From: a gamma proteobacterium HTCC5015
GTDB lineage: Bacteria > Pseudomonadota > Gammaproteobacteria > HTCC5015
DNA: 40,417 nt
NCBI GenBank assembly: GCA_000155715.1
Contig: DS990614.1
Span: forward strand, 1 to 40,417
Direction: 5' to 3'
The notes beneath the pieces were generated by a model. The model was not told where the DNA came from. It saw only the letters and a list, made by a program, of their open reading frames with translations, and ran no database searches. Position 1 is the first letter of the stretch. Each line of letters starts with the position of its first letter. Shown here piece by piece: positions 27,164-35,298 of this stretch. The translations under genes were made by a program, and so were the position numbers.

Positions 27164-27697
27164 TTACAAGGAGGAGGCTTTTGTACGGGTGCCGTGGCGA
27201 GCGGCCAAGTTGTACGCGCCAAAGAAAATACCCGCAAAGGCGAGATCGCCGATCACGCTGTATTGGTAAAAGGGAATGCCCGCGATATAGGCACTGAACA
27301 AGCCCGAGGCGTTCTGTGTATAGAAGGGACTCCCCAGCCAGCTGCCAAAGTTGGTAATCAGGTAAAATAAAGTCGAGCTAGCCAAGCTGCCGACAATGAT
27401 GGTGCTGCCGTTGTAGTGTCGCCGCAGTAAGCACCCAATGCCAACCGTGGCGGCCATGCCGGCGTAGACGAAAATTAGAGTGCTGTGTAAGCCAATCAAG
27501 AAATCGCTGATGAGCATGGCGCTGATAGGCGCTGCCAGTGCGATGCGCCAGTCGCGAAAGTGAGCGCCGGCGAACAGCGCCATGGCGGCGACGGGCGCAA
27601 TATTGGGTGGGTGGGGCAGCACGCGGTAGAGCGCCGCAAATAATATGACAGCGGCAAGCGCAGAGAGTCGCACAGTGTTGTCGGACAAGTTCTTCAT
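27164..27697 (-). CDS. DUF6580 small integral membrane protein, S-component-like
   Basis: 177 residues with about five or six hydrophobic helices. The signature is RVLPHPPNIAPVAAMALFAGAHF at about 25-47 (helix breaks around the prolines), then ISDFLIGLHSTLIFVYAG (63-80) and a C-terminal PFYQYSVIGDLAFAGIFFG. The size and repeated alanine/glycine-rich helices resemble the substrate-binding S-components of ECF vitamin transporters and the solitary B12 transporter BtuM. The B12 genes 2.5 kb away make a vitamin role thinkable, but there is no riboswitch and no identified ligand residue here. A TATAAT ends 6 nt before the ATG, so the transcript may be leaderless. The function is unknown. Confidence 0.75.
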   Translation of the reverse strand: MKNLSDNTVRLSALAAVILFAALYRVLPHPPNIAPVAAMALFAGAHFRDWRIALAAPISAMLISDFLIGLHSTLIFVYAGMAATVGIGCLLRRHYNGSTIIVGSLASSTLFYLITNFGSWLGSPFYTQNASGLFSAYIAGIPFYQYSVIGDLAFAGIFFGAYNLAARHGTRTKASSL

Positions 27698-27703
27698 AAA
27701 GCG

Positions 27704-27709
27704 ATTATA
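27704..27709 (-). promoter_or_regulatory. TATAAT immediately before the DUF6580 start
   Basis: On the minus strand GTTATAATCGCTTTATG puts a perfect -10 hexamer 6 nt before the start codon. No Shine-Dalgarno is present, and the -35 position is poor. Transcription from here would begin at or very near the ATG. Confidence 0.4.
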
Positions 27710-27807
27710 ACAGCTTTGTAGCTGGCTTTTAGCAATACAAATTCACTGCGTTTTTCGGTGTGTCAATTGAACGGTTTTGATTTCAGTCATGGAGTGTGTG
27801 CATTCTT

Positions 27808-27971
27808 GTCGGGCTGAAGTCCGACTTATATCTGTCTGCGTTTGTTGGCTGGCTCGCTCGCAATGAGCGCAGAGCCGCGGCAATCTACGCCTTCGTCGTC
27901 GTTGCGAGCGTAGCGAAGCAATCTTTATGGATGTCCCCTATAAGCAGATTGCTTCGCCTGCGGCTCGCAGC
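27808..27971. repeat. Palindromic repeats in the DUF6580-cysH gap
   Basis: The 283-bp gap holds GTCGGGCTGAAGTCCGAC (27808-27825, fourth family member of the GTCGGC palindromes). It also holds an inverted pair, GTTGCGAGCGTAGCGAAGC (27901 on, ending 27924) and GCTTCGCCTGCGGCTCGCAGC (within 27946-27971). The pair forms a long stem with a 21-nt loop just downstream of cysH. No gene is seen. Confidence 0.7.
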
Positions 27972-27980
27972 CGCCACGAT

Positions 27981-28601
27981 TTACTGTGTATGCAGGCCGC
28001 ACTCGCGGTTTTCCAGCACTTTTGTGGGATCGAAGTAATCGTGCTCGTTGGGCAGGTTATTGTCTTCTAGGTACTTGTCGAGTTCCTCGTCGCTCCAGTA
28101 GAAGAAGGGGCTCACTTTGATAACGCCGTCGCTACCTTGAGTGACGATATCCAAAGAATCGCGGAAAGCGGTTTGACCTTTACGCAAGTTGGTGAACCAC
28201 ACATCGGGTTTGTGTTCTTTCATGGCGCGGCCGAAGGGCTCGAGCTTAACCTGTTCTGTAAAGGTTTTGTGCAGTTCGTCCTCGACATCGGGAATGCCAC
28301 CCATGACGACGCTGCGGTGCGCGGCGGTTTGCTGGGGCACATAGAGTTTTACATTCAAGTCGAGGTCGGCAATGACCTTTTCAGCATGACGGTAAGTCGC
28401 GCTTGTGTTGTAGCCAGAATCGCACCAGATGACGGGCATATCGGCCTGTACTTGGGCACAAACGTGCAAGATGGCGGCTTCATAGGGGCGGAAGTTGGTC
28501 GTCACGATGGGGTTGCTTCCCTGTGCGACGGCCCAAGCGATAATTTCTTTAGGGCTTTTCTCTTTCAATTCGGCGTTAACGGCGGCTAGATCCAGTGACA
28601 T
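27981..28601 (-). CDS. cysH: Phosphoadenylyl-sulfate (PAPS) reductase, thioredoxin-type
   Basis: Reduces activated sulfate to sulfite. It has 206 residues, shorter than E. coli CysH (244), mainly because the segment before the C-terminus is missing. Seen features: the nucleotide-binding fold with PVIWCDSGYNTSATYRHAEKV (about 56-76), WFTNLRKGQTAFRD (about 135-148), SPFFYWSDEELDKYL, and the catalytic Cys201 in the tail motif ECGLHT. The CCxxRC...CxxC iron-sulfur motifs of APS reductases are absent, so PAPS is the expected substrate and an APS kinase is needed elsewhere. It is divergent from cysB across 145 bp. GAGAG precedes the ATG. Confidence 0.9.
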   Translation of the reverse strand: MSLDLAAVNAELKEKSPKEIIAWAVAQGSNPIVTTNFRPYEAAILHVCAQVQADMPVIWCDSGYNTSATYRHAEKVIADLDLNVKLYVPQQTAAHRSVVMGGIPDVEDELHKTFTEQVKLEPFGRAMKEHKPDVWFTNLRKGQTAFRDSLDIVTQGSDGVIKVSPFFYWSDEELDKYLEDNNLPNEHDYFDPTKVLENRECGLHTQ

Positions 28602-28746
28602 CTCAACTCTCTCTTAATTGCGGTTGTCGTATGGGCGCTTATTGTAATAGTCTTTTAATTCCATTTAATACTTAGAATGTATGTTTTTAGAATAAATTGA
28701 TATATTGGGAGTCGCGCTACGCAGGCGTGATTCTAGAGAGGCATCC
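28602..28746. promoter_or_regulatory. Shared cysH-cysB divergent control region
   Basis: A 145-bp AT-rich gap separates the two divergent start codons; the central part (28640-28710) is rich in A and T with runs such as TTTTTAGAATAAATTGATATATT. CysB-family regulators often bind such divergent regions and control both genes. No exact operator could be drawn by eye. Confidence 0.4.
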
Positions 28747-29718
28747 ATGAAGTTACAGCAACTTAGGTTTCTTGCTGCCATTGCAAAATACAACCTCAAT
28801 ATTTCGGCCGCCGCCGAGAAGTTGTTTACCTCTCAGCCCGGGGTGAGTAAACAAATCAAGCTGCTTGAAGAAGAGTTGGGTGTGCAGTTGTTTAGTCGAA
28901 ACGGCAAGCATCTCACTCAAATCACGCCCATTGGTGAGCGAGTGATTGAAAAAGCCAATCTCATTTTAAAAGAGGCGGCCAATATCAAAGCGCTAGCTGA
29001 GGAGTTTCGCGACGACAATAAGGGCACGCTGACACTGGCCACGACCCACACACAAGCTAGATATGTATTGCCTGCTGTGATTCGGCAGTTCTCTGCGGAG
29101 TTTCCTGAGGTCAAACTCAACTTGATTCAGGGTAGCCCCGAGCGCATCTCTCGCATGGCGGTCAGTGGTGAGGCCGACTTGGCCATTGCGACGGAAGCTA
29201 TAGCGAGTTATAGCGATTTGGTCATGATGCCCGCATATCGTTGGAATCGTTGCTTGGTGGTGCCGAGGGGACACGAATTAACTTTCGCTAAAAAAATCAG
29301 CTTAGGTGCGTTGGCTCAGTATCCCATGGTGACTTATGTGAAAGGATTAACTGGAAGAGGTGTTATGGATGAGGCCTTTGCTAAGGAGGGGCTGTCACCA
29401 GAAATTGTCTTTACAGCAACGGATGCTGATGTCATTAAAACGTATGTCAGGCTAGGAATGGGAGTGGGCTTGATCGCCCGACAAGCCTATGAGAATAGGC
29501 TTGATAGTGACTTAGTGGCTGTTGATGTTGGCCACTTATTTCAAGATAGCATTACCTATGTGGGGTTTCGAAGTGGGGCGTATATGCGTAAATACATGCT
29601 TCGCTTTCTCGAACTTTTTTCGCCACAGTTTGATCGCGATCAAATAGAAAAAATAGCTTGTCTCTCCAGCATCGAGGCTAAAAATTATTGGTCAGACGTA
29701 GTGATTCCTCGCTGTTAG
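28747..29718 (+). CDS. cysB: LysR-type regulator CysB
   Basis: Master activator of sulfate assimilation, responding to N-acetylserine and sulfide in E. coli. It has 323 residues (E. coli 324) from the ATG at 28747, giving MKLQQLRFLAAIAKYNLNIS. A 14-codon upstream extension is open but not conserved. The winged helix-turn-helix is at about 5-62 (ISAAAEKLFTSQPGVSKQIKLLEEELG). The effector domain (about 90-300) includes TLATTHTQARYVLP, VTYVKGLTGRG and MGVGLIARQAY. G+C content drops in the 3' half (from about 29280), approaching that of the next gene. The stop codon overlaps the convergent TPR gene's stop. Confidence 0.95.
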   Translation: MKLQQLRFLAAIAKYNLNISAAAEKLFTSQPGVSKQIKLLEEELGVQLFSRNGKHLTQITPIGERVIEKANLILKEAANIKALAEEFRDDNKGTLTLATTHTQARYVLPAVIRQFSAEFPEVKLNLIQGSPERISRMAVSGEADLAIATEAIASYSDLVMMPAYRWNRCLVVPRGHELTFAKKISLGALAQYPMVTYVKGLTGRGVMDEAFAKEGLSPEIVFTATDADVIKTYVRLGMGVGLIARQAYENRLDSDLVAVDVGHLFQDSITYVGFRSGAYMRKYMLRFLELFSPQFDRDQIEKIACLSSIEAKNYWSDVVIPRC

Positions 29719-31427
29719 CTTACGAGCTTTTCTAGCTCGTTTCGAACCTTTTTCAAAGTGTCGCGCCATGGGGTATGAACCTCTCTCAAAGCCAAGTGCA
29801 TATTGGGGTAGTGTTTATCCATATAAGTTGCATTTAAGTACCAGCGATCGGGGTGTTTAGTGGCTAGTACCCAAGTGTGCTGCCCTGTGGCAGCGCTAAT
29901 CTCTGATGTGGCAGTTCCTACGCCAACTACGGCAGTAGTGCTGGCACAGAGTGTCGCTAATCCATCAATATTATCTCTGCAGTCAATTTCCGTTTCTATT
30001 AAAGTTAGACCGGCATCTTTAAAGATTGCGCGTTCTTTATCTGTAACCGAATTTTGCAAGGAGAGTAGCTGGTAGTTTTTACCTCGAAAAATTTCAATAA
30101 AATCTTCTAGGCTGGGTTGCCAAAGATCTCTTTCAGGATTAACTTTTACGCTTCGCCAGAAAACACCGATGGTTATTTTTCCATCTTCAAGTATTTCTAA
30201 TACACTATCTTGAATATCTTTGCTTATTGAAAAATAGCCAGAATCACTTTTCTTGAAAAGATTCTTGTTAAGAAGAGCCGCACTTGCCATAAGGGCTTCT
30301 GTCTTAACATTGTCCTTCTTGAGGTGTTCAAGGGTGATCTTACCGTTGGGGTAACACTGTATATCGGGAAAACTTCGTTGAATTAAGGGAACTAGGCGTG
30401 GTTCGGGAAGAATGGCAATTCTTTTTTTGATCTCGGGACTTAGCCCGCTGAGGTAGCGACAAAATCTAACTTGATCTCCTAGACCTTGCTCGTAGCTGAG
30501 CAGTATGCGGCTATTATCTTGGGGTAAGCCTGTACTGAGATCGTGGTAGGGCAGAAAGTGGACTCTTATTGTCTTTCCTTCGGCAATATGCCTTTTCTCA
30601 TAGCGAGGTATGCCTTTTTCGAAATCGCCCTGCCCAAGTTCGATGGTTGACAGGGTCCACTCAGCAAATGGCTTCTTGCCAGATTCGGCATACTCACGGA
30701 ATTTTTCAAGTTTCTCGCTCGTAGGAGACAAGAAGTAATCTAATTTTGCTAGCTGGCGTTTGATATGTTCATTTTCAGAATTACTAACATCAAACTCTTT
30801 TAGAAGCTTGTATCCCTCTTGAAAGTCTCCCTTAGCTTCATAGCAACCTAACAACATTAGCGCGGTGCGGTCAGGGTAAAGGCCAAGATTGTTCTTTAAA
30901 AAATACTGTGCCGTTTCGATAGCTCGATCAATTTGCTGGCTCTGTATTAAACACTGAAGACAAAGCCCTAGGCACTGTAAATTTTTAGGGTCATGTTCAA
31001 TTAGTTTGGGGATAGCTTCGTTGATCTTATGGGAATCCTTAGTGTCACGTAGTATTTTTAAGTACTGATGAGTGAATTTGTCATCTTTGTAGTTTCCGTC
31101 GATGTGACTTTCTAAAAGTTTCCTAGCTTCAATTAGTTGCCGATTGTGGTACAAAATTGTGGAAATCTGAAATAAAGCTTGTTCTTTTTGTGAAGGTTTT
31201 TGGGCGTACTTCATAGCCCTGTTGAATAATTTTTGAGCATGGTCTAGTTGGAATCTAGAGGAAGCAAGCTTCCCCTTTAGATAAAGCACATCAAAATTTT
31301 TTGGAAGTTTTTTTTCGGCTTTACTAAGAATTCTTTGAGCAGCGTCAAAGTGTCCGCTGTTAATCAGCTTATTAGTGTGGTTAAAGTCAAAGCCTTTCTG
31401 GTGAATTTGCATGCCTTTGGAATTCAT
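29715..31427 (-). CDS. TPR protein with C-terminal glycosyltransferase-like domain (copy A)
   Basis: 570 residues. The N-terminal two thirds (about 15-230) are helical tetratricopeptide-like repeats, for example AQKLFNRAMKYAQKPSQKEQALFQIS. The C-terminal part (about 300-560) matches the GT9/GT41-like domain found behind TPRs: ILLSYEQGLGDQVRFCRYL, IGVFWRSVKVNPERDLW, LLSLQ, then AVVGVGTATSEISAATGQHTWVL and a final HPDRWYLNATYMDKHYPNM. Such proteins transfer sugars to proteins, and some modify flagellin or pilin; the acceptor here is unknown. It is last in an overlapping four-gene cassette (4-bp overlap with tylF-like). It is clearly AT-richer than flanking genes (31141-31200 has 19 G/C of 60). 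It is a diverged paralogue of the gene at 33399-35105. Confidence 0.82.
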   Translation of the reverse strand: MNSKGMQIHQKGFDFNHTNKLINSGHFDAAQRILSKAEKKLPKNFDVLYLKGKLASSRFQLDHAQKLFNRAMKYAQKPSQKEQALFQISTILYHNRQLIEARKLLESHIDGNYKDDKFTHQYLKILRDTKDSHKINEAIPKLIEHDPKNLQCLGLCLQCLIQSQQIDRAIETAQYFLKNNLGLYPDRTALMLLGCYEAKGDFQEGYKLLKEFDVSNSENEHIKRQLAKLDYFLSPTSEKLEKFREYAESGKKPFAEWTLSTIELGQGDFEKGIPRYEKRHIAEGKTIRVHFLPYHDLSTGLPQDNSRILLSYEQGLGDQVRFCRYLSGLSPEIKKRIAILPEPRLVPLIQRSFPDIQCYPNGKITLEHLKKDNVKTEALMASAALLNKNLFKKSDSGYFSISKDIQDSVLEILEDGKITIGVFWRSVKVNPERDLWQPSLEDFIEIFRGKNYQLLSLQNSVTDKERAIFKDAGLTLIETEIDCRDNIDGLATLCASTTAVVGVGTATSEISAATGQHTWVLATKHPDRWYLNATYMDKHYPNMHLALREVHTPWRDTLKKVRNELEKLVS

Positions 31428-32107
31428 AATGCTTTATAAAAATAAGTGGGTGTGTGAGTGAAGGGAAGTTTTTTTAATGGAGTATTGGGTTGATGCTCAT
31501 TTAAAAACTCGTCGACGGCTCGGGTGGCACCATCGACTAGGTTGTAGTCGTCTAGCATGATGAGTGCGCCTGGGGCGAGTCTCGGGAAGAAGTACTCGAG
31601 TGTCTTTTTAGTAGGTTCGTAAACATCGACGTCGATGTGTAAAAGGGCAACACTGAAATTTGGATTTTTCTCTAAAAATTGCGGGGCGGTTTCGAGTAAG
31701 TCACCCTCGATAAGTTGGTAGTTCTTGATGTTCTTTCTGGCGAGTAGTTGTTCTAGCTCTTGTTTGGGGATTCCGTCGCCACCCTTGCTTTCAAAGTCTT
31801 TAATAAAGTCTTGGTCATCCTTGTCTGCTTGCTTGGGAACAGGGAAGTGGCCGAAGGCATCAAAGCCAACGATTTCTCTTGGTAGAGCCGAATTCTCTAT
31901 GTCTCTAAACGTGGCAAAGCGCATCAGTGAGGCTCCCTTGTAGACGCCGCATTCAACAATGGCGCCTGGGACATTCTCAATACTTTTGTAGAGTTCGTAT
32001 TGGGCTATGGCTTTAGCGAGACGGCTGTTGCTGGTTGTAAGGTAAAAGCCATTTTCATAGTCATAGGCCTTTTCGAGGTCGAAGCCAAAAATCGTTTGAT
32101 GCTCCAT
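31424..32107 (-). CDS. TylF/MycF-family SAM-dependent O-methyltransferase
   Basis: 227 residues, like macrocin and mycinose O-methyltransferases (about 250), which methylate hydroxyls of deoxysugars. The SAM-binding motif is E52CGVYKGAS after PGAIV. It is followed by GFDAFGHFP (81-89) and the metal-site residues D159/D161 in LLHIDVDVYEP and D186-D187 in MLDDYNLVDGA. All of these are conserved in the family, so the enzyme looks active and metal-dependent. It overlaps the fused nucleotidyltransferase by one base (TGATG) and the downstream TPR gene by 4 bp. The context suggests that a sugar made by the cassette is O-methylated. The actual sugar is unknown. Confidence 0.9.
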   Translation of the reverse strand: MEHQTIFGFDLEKAYDYENGFYLTTSNSRLAKAIAQYELYKSIENVPGAIVECGVYKGASLMRFATFRDIENSALPREIVGFDAFGHFPVPKQADKDDQDFIKDFESKGGDGIPKQELEQLLARKNIKNYQLIEGDLLETAPQFLEKNPNFSVALLHIDVDVYEPTKKTLEYFFPRLAPGALIMLDDYNLVDGATRAVDEFLNEHQPNTPLKKLPFTHTPTYFYKAL

Positions 32108-33402
32108 CAGAAATTACCGTGTTCGCCTAAAATGTTGTTGATGTTCTGGTTGGTGTTGATGTCGATAAGGATTTTTCCCTCGGATTCAATAATGTCTCTC
32201 GCTTTATCAATCACCGCTTTTTCGAGCGCTTTGGGAATCACTACAATCCCGTCCGAGTCGCCAAAAATTAAGGATTCATACTCAATTGTCACACCATCAA
32301 TTTGGATGGTCTTGTTCATGAATTCAAAGTTGCCTTTTCCTTTGACATCCTTGCAGGTGTAGCCCTTTGAAAAGACGGGGAAATGCAGCTTGTCGACGCC
32401 CGACCGATCGCGTGTGTGACCGCCGATAATGGCGCCAACAGCACCCGCTCTGAAGGATAGGTTGGCGTTAAGTTCTCCAAAGTAGGCAAATTCGGGTACT
32501 TCGGTTTCCACTGCAATAATGTCGCCGCGCCGAACGGTGGGGTACATTTGATAGGCCTGATAGATGTCGTGTTGGTCTCCCGCTTCGGCTTTCTTGATTT
32601 TAAGCGTTTTGGCGCGGCCAAACATTTTTCGCTCAGGCAGGCTCAGCCCTAAACCTTGTATCACTTGGTTGGGATAGCCAAGCTCGTCTAGTACATCCGA
32701 GAGGACGGGGCTGGATAAGTGATTGGTTAAGTTTTTAAAGAGGCTACGCTCTTTTTCGTGCATACCTGCGGCAATCAAATTCGCCAGCTCAAAATCTTCT
32801 GGGTAGTTGACATCAATGGCCTCGAGAGGTTTGGCATCGATGACGATAGGGTTGTCGCCGATGCGGCGCTGAGTTTTCTGCAGCGCCTCTTTGCGAATGG
32901 CGTACAGCCCCATGGTCTCTACGATGGTGTCGGGAAGGTCGTTGCTGTTAGGAATGTTGTCGATGTCGTAATTGGGACGTCCATTTTCCCATGTATACAT
33001 TTTAGATTTTTCAACGAGCACCGCCGAGTCTTTGTCGGGGTTGTCGATCAATGCCTGAATGCAATCGCGAATGGTGTCGGCTTCAATGAAGGGGCTTGTT
33101 CCAAGAATTTGCAAATAAATATCTGCGTCGACTTGCTTCGCTTGGTTGAGTAGCAGTTGATTGCCATCGGTTTTATTGTCAGCAAGCTGTGGATCGCGCC
33201 GCAGTATCTGGCAATCTACATGGCTGGCAAGGTTGATGATGTCTTCGCTTTCTGTGTCTAAATAAACTTGATCGATTTCTGCAATGCGAGTGAGCTTTTC
33301 GAGCGTATGCAGGAAAAGTGGCTTGGCATCGAGTAGGGCTAAATTTTTATTTTTAATGCGCCCGCTTGTGCCTTTGGCGGGTAAAAAAGCGGCAACTTTC
33401 AT
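32107..33402 (-). CDS. Fusion: NeuA-like CMP-sugar cytidylyltransferase + RraA/HMG-aldolase-like domain
   Basis: 431 residues in two clear parts. Residues 1-215 are an acylneuraminate cytidylyltransferase-type domain: LPAKGTSGRIKNKNL (7-21) is the CTP-binding P-loop-like motif, QILGTSPF (98-105) follows, and IDVNYPEDF (196-204) carries a metal aspartate. Residues about 225-415 are an RraA-fold domain: SPVLSDVLDELG, YFGELNA (307-313), GGHTRD (327-332) and FGDSDGIVVIP (380-390). The GGxxRD plus GE(L) pattern is that of the pyruvate-forming HMG/CHA aldolases rather than the RNase E inhibitor RraA, which lacks the aspartate. The pairing suggests making (or breaking) a keto-acid sugar and activating it with CMP. 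It overlaps both neighbours. Confidence 0.9.
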   Translation of the reverse strand: MKVAAFLPAKGTSGRIKNKNLALLDAKPLFLHTLEKLTRIAEIDQVYLDTESEDIINLASHVDCQILRRDPQLADNKTDGNQLLLNQAKQVDADIYLQILGTSPFIEADTIRDCIQALIDNPDKDSAVLVEKSKMYTWENGRPNYDIDNIPNSNDLPDTIVETMGLYAIRKEALQKTQRRIGDNPIVIDAKPLEAIDVNYPEDFELANLIAAGMHEKERSLFKNLTNHLSSPVLSDVLDELGYPNQVIQGLGLSLPERKMFGRAKTLKIKKAEAGDQHDIYQAYQMYPTVRRGDIIAVETEVPEFAYFGELNANLSFRAGAVGAIIGGHTRDRSGVDKLHFPVFSKGYTCKDVKGKGNFEFMNKTIQIDGVTIEYESLIFGDSDGIVVIPKALEKAVIDKARDIIESEGKILIDINTNQNINNILGEHGNF

Positions 33403-35105
33403 GGTGTGCTCCGTTCGGCTGATTGAGCGAGTAGCTGTTCGATATTGTGTTTTAAGGGGGCATCTGCCTCGGACCAGTCTTGGTTCATATTCAATACGAC
33501 TGGCGTCATATTAGGATAGTATTGTTTCAAGTAGGGTTCGCCAAGATACCAGCGCTCGGGGAGTCGCTTGGCCACAAGAATTGTTGGTACGCCACATGCG
33601 CCTAATAAATCTGCAGTAGCGGTAGCTGTGGATAGGGCGAGGTCGAGATTTTTCGCTGTAGAGGTGAGGCTGCTTAAGTCATCTTTTGTGTCGAAATTTT
33701 CAAGTATCTCTAACGGGAAGCCTGCATTAGCCTCAAAAATTTTCCGCTCTTCTTCGGTAACATGGTTTTGTAGGGCCACCACTTGAATATTTTTTCCTCG
33801 TAAGGCTTTGGCGTAATGGGCAAGAGGATAATACCAATGTTGGCGGCTGGGGTTGTCCACTACACTGCGCCAGCAAAGTCCTATGATGGGTTTGTTGTCT
33901 TTTTTTGTGTTAGAAAGTGACGGGTGGACGTCGTCGATATCACAGGATAGATAATTGTTGATCGGCGTGAATTCTTGTCGCTGCTCGAGATTGGCAGCGC
34001 TGGCGTGTTTTAACTCAATGTCAAAGCCTTCTGAGCGGACCCAGTCAGCACAAATTTTGTCTTCCCGGATAAATTTTATGTGGGGGAAGCTGTTGCTAAA
34101 TAAATCAATCAGTCGCGAATCACAGGCAACCCAAAGCTTTGCATAGCATGAGGCGTCCAAGCTTAAGAAATGTCGGCTGGAGCGGATCTGGTCGCCTAGC
34201 CCTTGATCTGGTGTGAGAAGAAGACGCCGGCCTTTTAGGTGTGCAATAGAGAGTTTTTGGGGGAGTGGGATGAATCGCTTTTTTTCGCGATGCTGTGGAG
34301 TGTTGTATATGTGTTCGTAGTTCAATATCCCTTGGGCAAAATCCCCAGAACTTAGTTGAAAACAACCTATAGAAAATTTGATGTAAGAGTTGTCTGCTTT
34401 TTGAGAGAGTTCTTGTGCAATGTTTTTTGCCGATTCACTATGGCCCATTGCCCAATCATGCCAGAGCAAGTCATTTAATAGACCATTGTCACCGGGCGAG
34501 AGTCTGTGGGCTTTTTGGATATGCTTATGTGCAAGCCCAATGTTATGGCTTTGTAGATAAAGTTTGTATAGCAAGTGTTGTGCGTTAGGGGTTTCTGTAG
34601 AGATTTTTTGGGACTTTAAAAACGTTATTGCTTCATGTATGCGTCCATGAGTCGTTAAAATTTGACAGGCAGTAGATGTTGGCCAGAAGTCCGTGGGGCT
34701 GCTGGTTTGCAGTTCTCGGAGTATTTCTAAACACTGATCTACTTTTCCTTCGTAAGAATACCCTTGTACAAGTAGTTGCGAGGTGCTGCCAAGTGAATAG
34801 GGGCGAGATAGGTAGTGCTCTAACAGTTCTATACCTTCCCGTGTGGTGAGATGGTCGTAGCAGGTCAACGCTGCGTGGAATAACAGATGCTCTATATCCT
34901 GAGGCTCTTTGGCGATTTCAAGGCCTTTCTTGAAGTGGTCTACCGCTTCGCGGTAGTTCCGTTGTTTGATCAAGTTTTGAGCAATCAAGTTGAATAGCAG
35001 TGGGTGGCCGCCCAGTGCGTCGTTGATGGCCAAGTATTCCTTCTCAGCACCGAGAATATCTCCCGCTTGCTCCTGTGCTTGGGCGGCTTCGAGTCGCTCT
35101 TGCAT
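33399..35105 (-). CDS. TPR protein with C-terminal glycosyltransferase-like domain (copy B)
   Basis: 568 residues, first gene of the cassette. TPR-like helices span about 1-260 (for example NYREAVDHFKKGLEIA and GRIHEAITFLKSQ). The C-terminal half has the same domain as copy A: RLLLTPDQGLGDQIRSSRHFL, IGLCWRSVVDNPSRQHWYYP, VVALQN, then LALSTATATADLLGACGVPTILVA and LPERWYLGEPYLKQYYPNM. The closing lines agree between the two copies while the TPR parts differ, as expected if they share a donor sugar but recognise different proteins. Its stop overlaps the fusion gene by 4 bp. A repeat-rich non-coding region begins about 190 bp upstream. The promoter is not clear. Confidence 0.82.
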   Translation of the reverse strand: MQERLEAAQAQEQAGDILGAEKEYLAINDALGGHPLLFNLIAQNLIKQRNYREAVDHFKKGLEIAKEPQDIEHLLFHAALTCYDHLTTREGIELLEHYLSRPYSLGSTSQLLVQGYSYEGKVDQCLEILRELQTSSPTDFWPTSTACQILTTHGRIHEAITFLKSQKISTETPNAQHLLYKLYLQSHNIGLAHKHIQKAHRLSPGDNGLLNDLLWHDWAMGHSESAKNIAQELSQKADNSYIKFSIGCFQLSSGDFAQGILNYEHIYNTPQHREKKRFIPLPQKLSIAHLKGRRLLLTPDQGLGDQIRSSRHFLSLDASCYAKLWVACDSRLIDLFSNSFPHIKFIREDKICADWVRSEGFDIELKHASAANLEQRQEFTPINNYLSCDIDDVHPSLSNTKKDNKPIIGLCWRSVVDNPSRQHWYYPLAHYAKALRGKNIQVVALQNHVTEEERKIFEANAGFPLEILENFDTKDDLSSLTSTAKNLDLALSTATATADLLGACGVPTILVAKRLPERWYLGEPYLKQYYPNMTPVVLNMNQDWSEADAPLKHNIEQLLAQSAERSTP

Positions 35106-35298
35106 AATGATTGCCTAGTGGTGTGATTTAGCGTGTATAGAATTAGCCAACCATCTTAATGAAAAGAGAGGAGCTGTACAGTGCTTTGAGCAGTGGTCGA
35201 TATTTTTGTTTTATTGCAGAGAGATTGAGGGATTTTGTGTAGGGGCTGGTGTAGCGTGCTCCACCGTTGCTGTGAGGTGTAATCCCGCAATACTTGCG

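Noticed and set aside
27981-28601. CysH as Fe-S APS reductase
   Set aside because: The paired cysteine motifs that bind the cluster are absent; only the catalytic tail cysteine remains.
32107-32740. RraA domain as an RNase E inhibitor
   Set aside because: The domain carries the GGxxRD and GEL residues of aldolases and is fused to a sugar nucleotidyltransferase, unlike free-standing RraA.
29715-35105. Cassette as an O-antigen or capsule cluster
   Set aside because: No flippase, polymerase, initiating transferase or dTDP-sugar genes are present; TPR-linked transferases point to protein targets instead.
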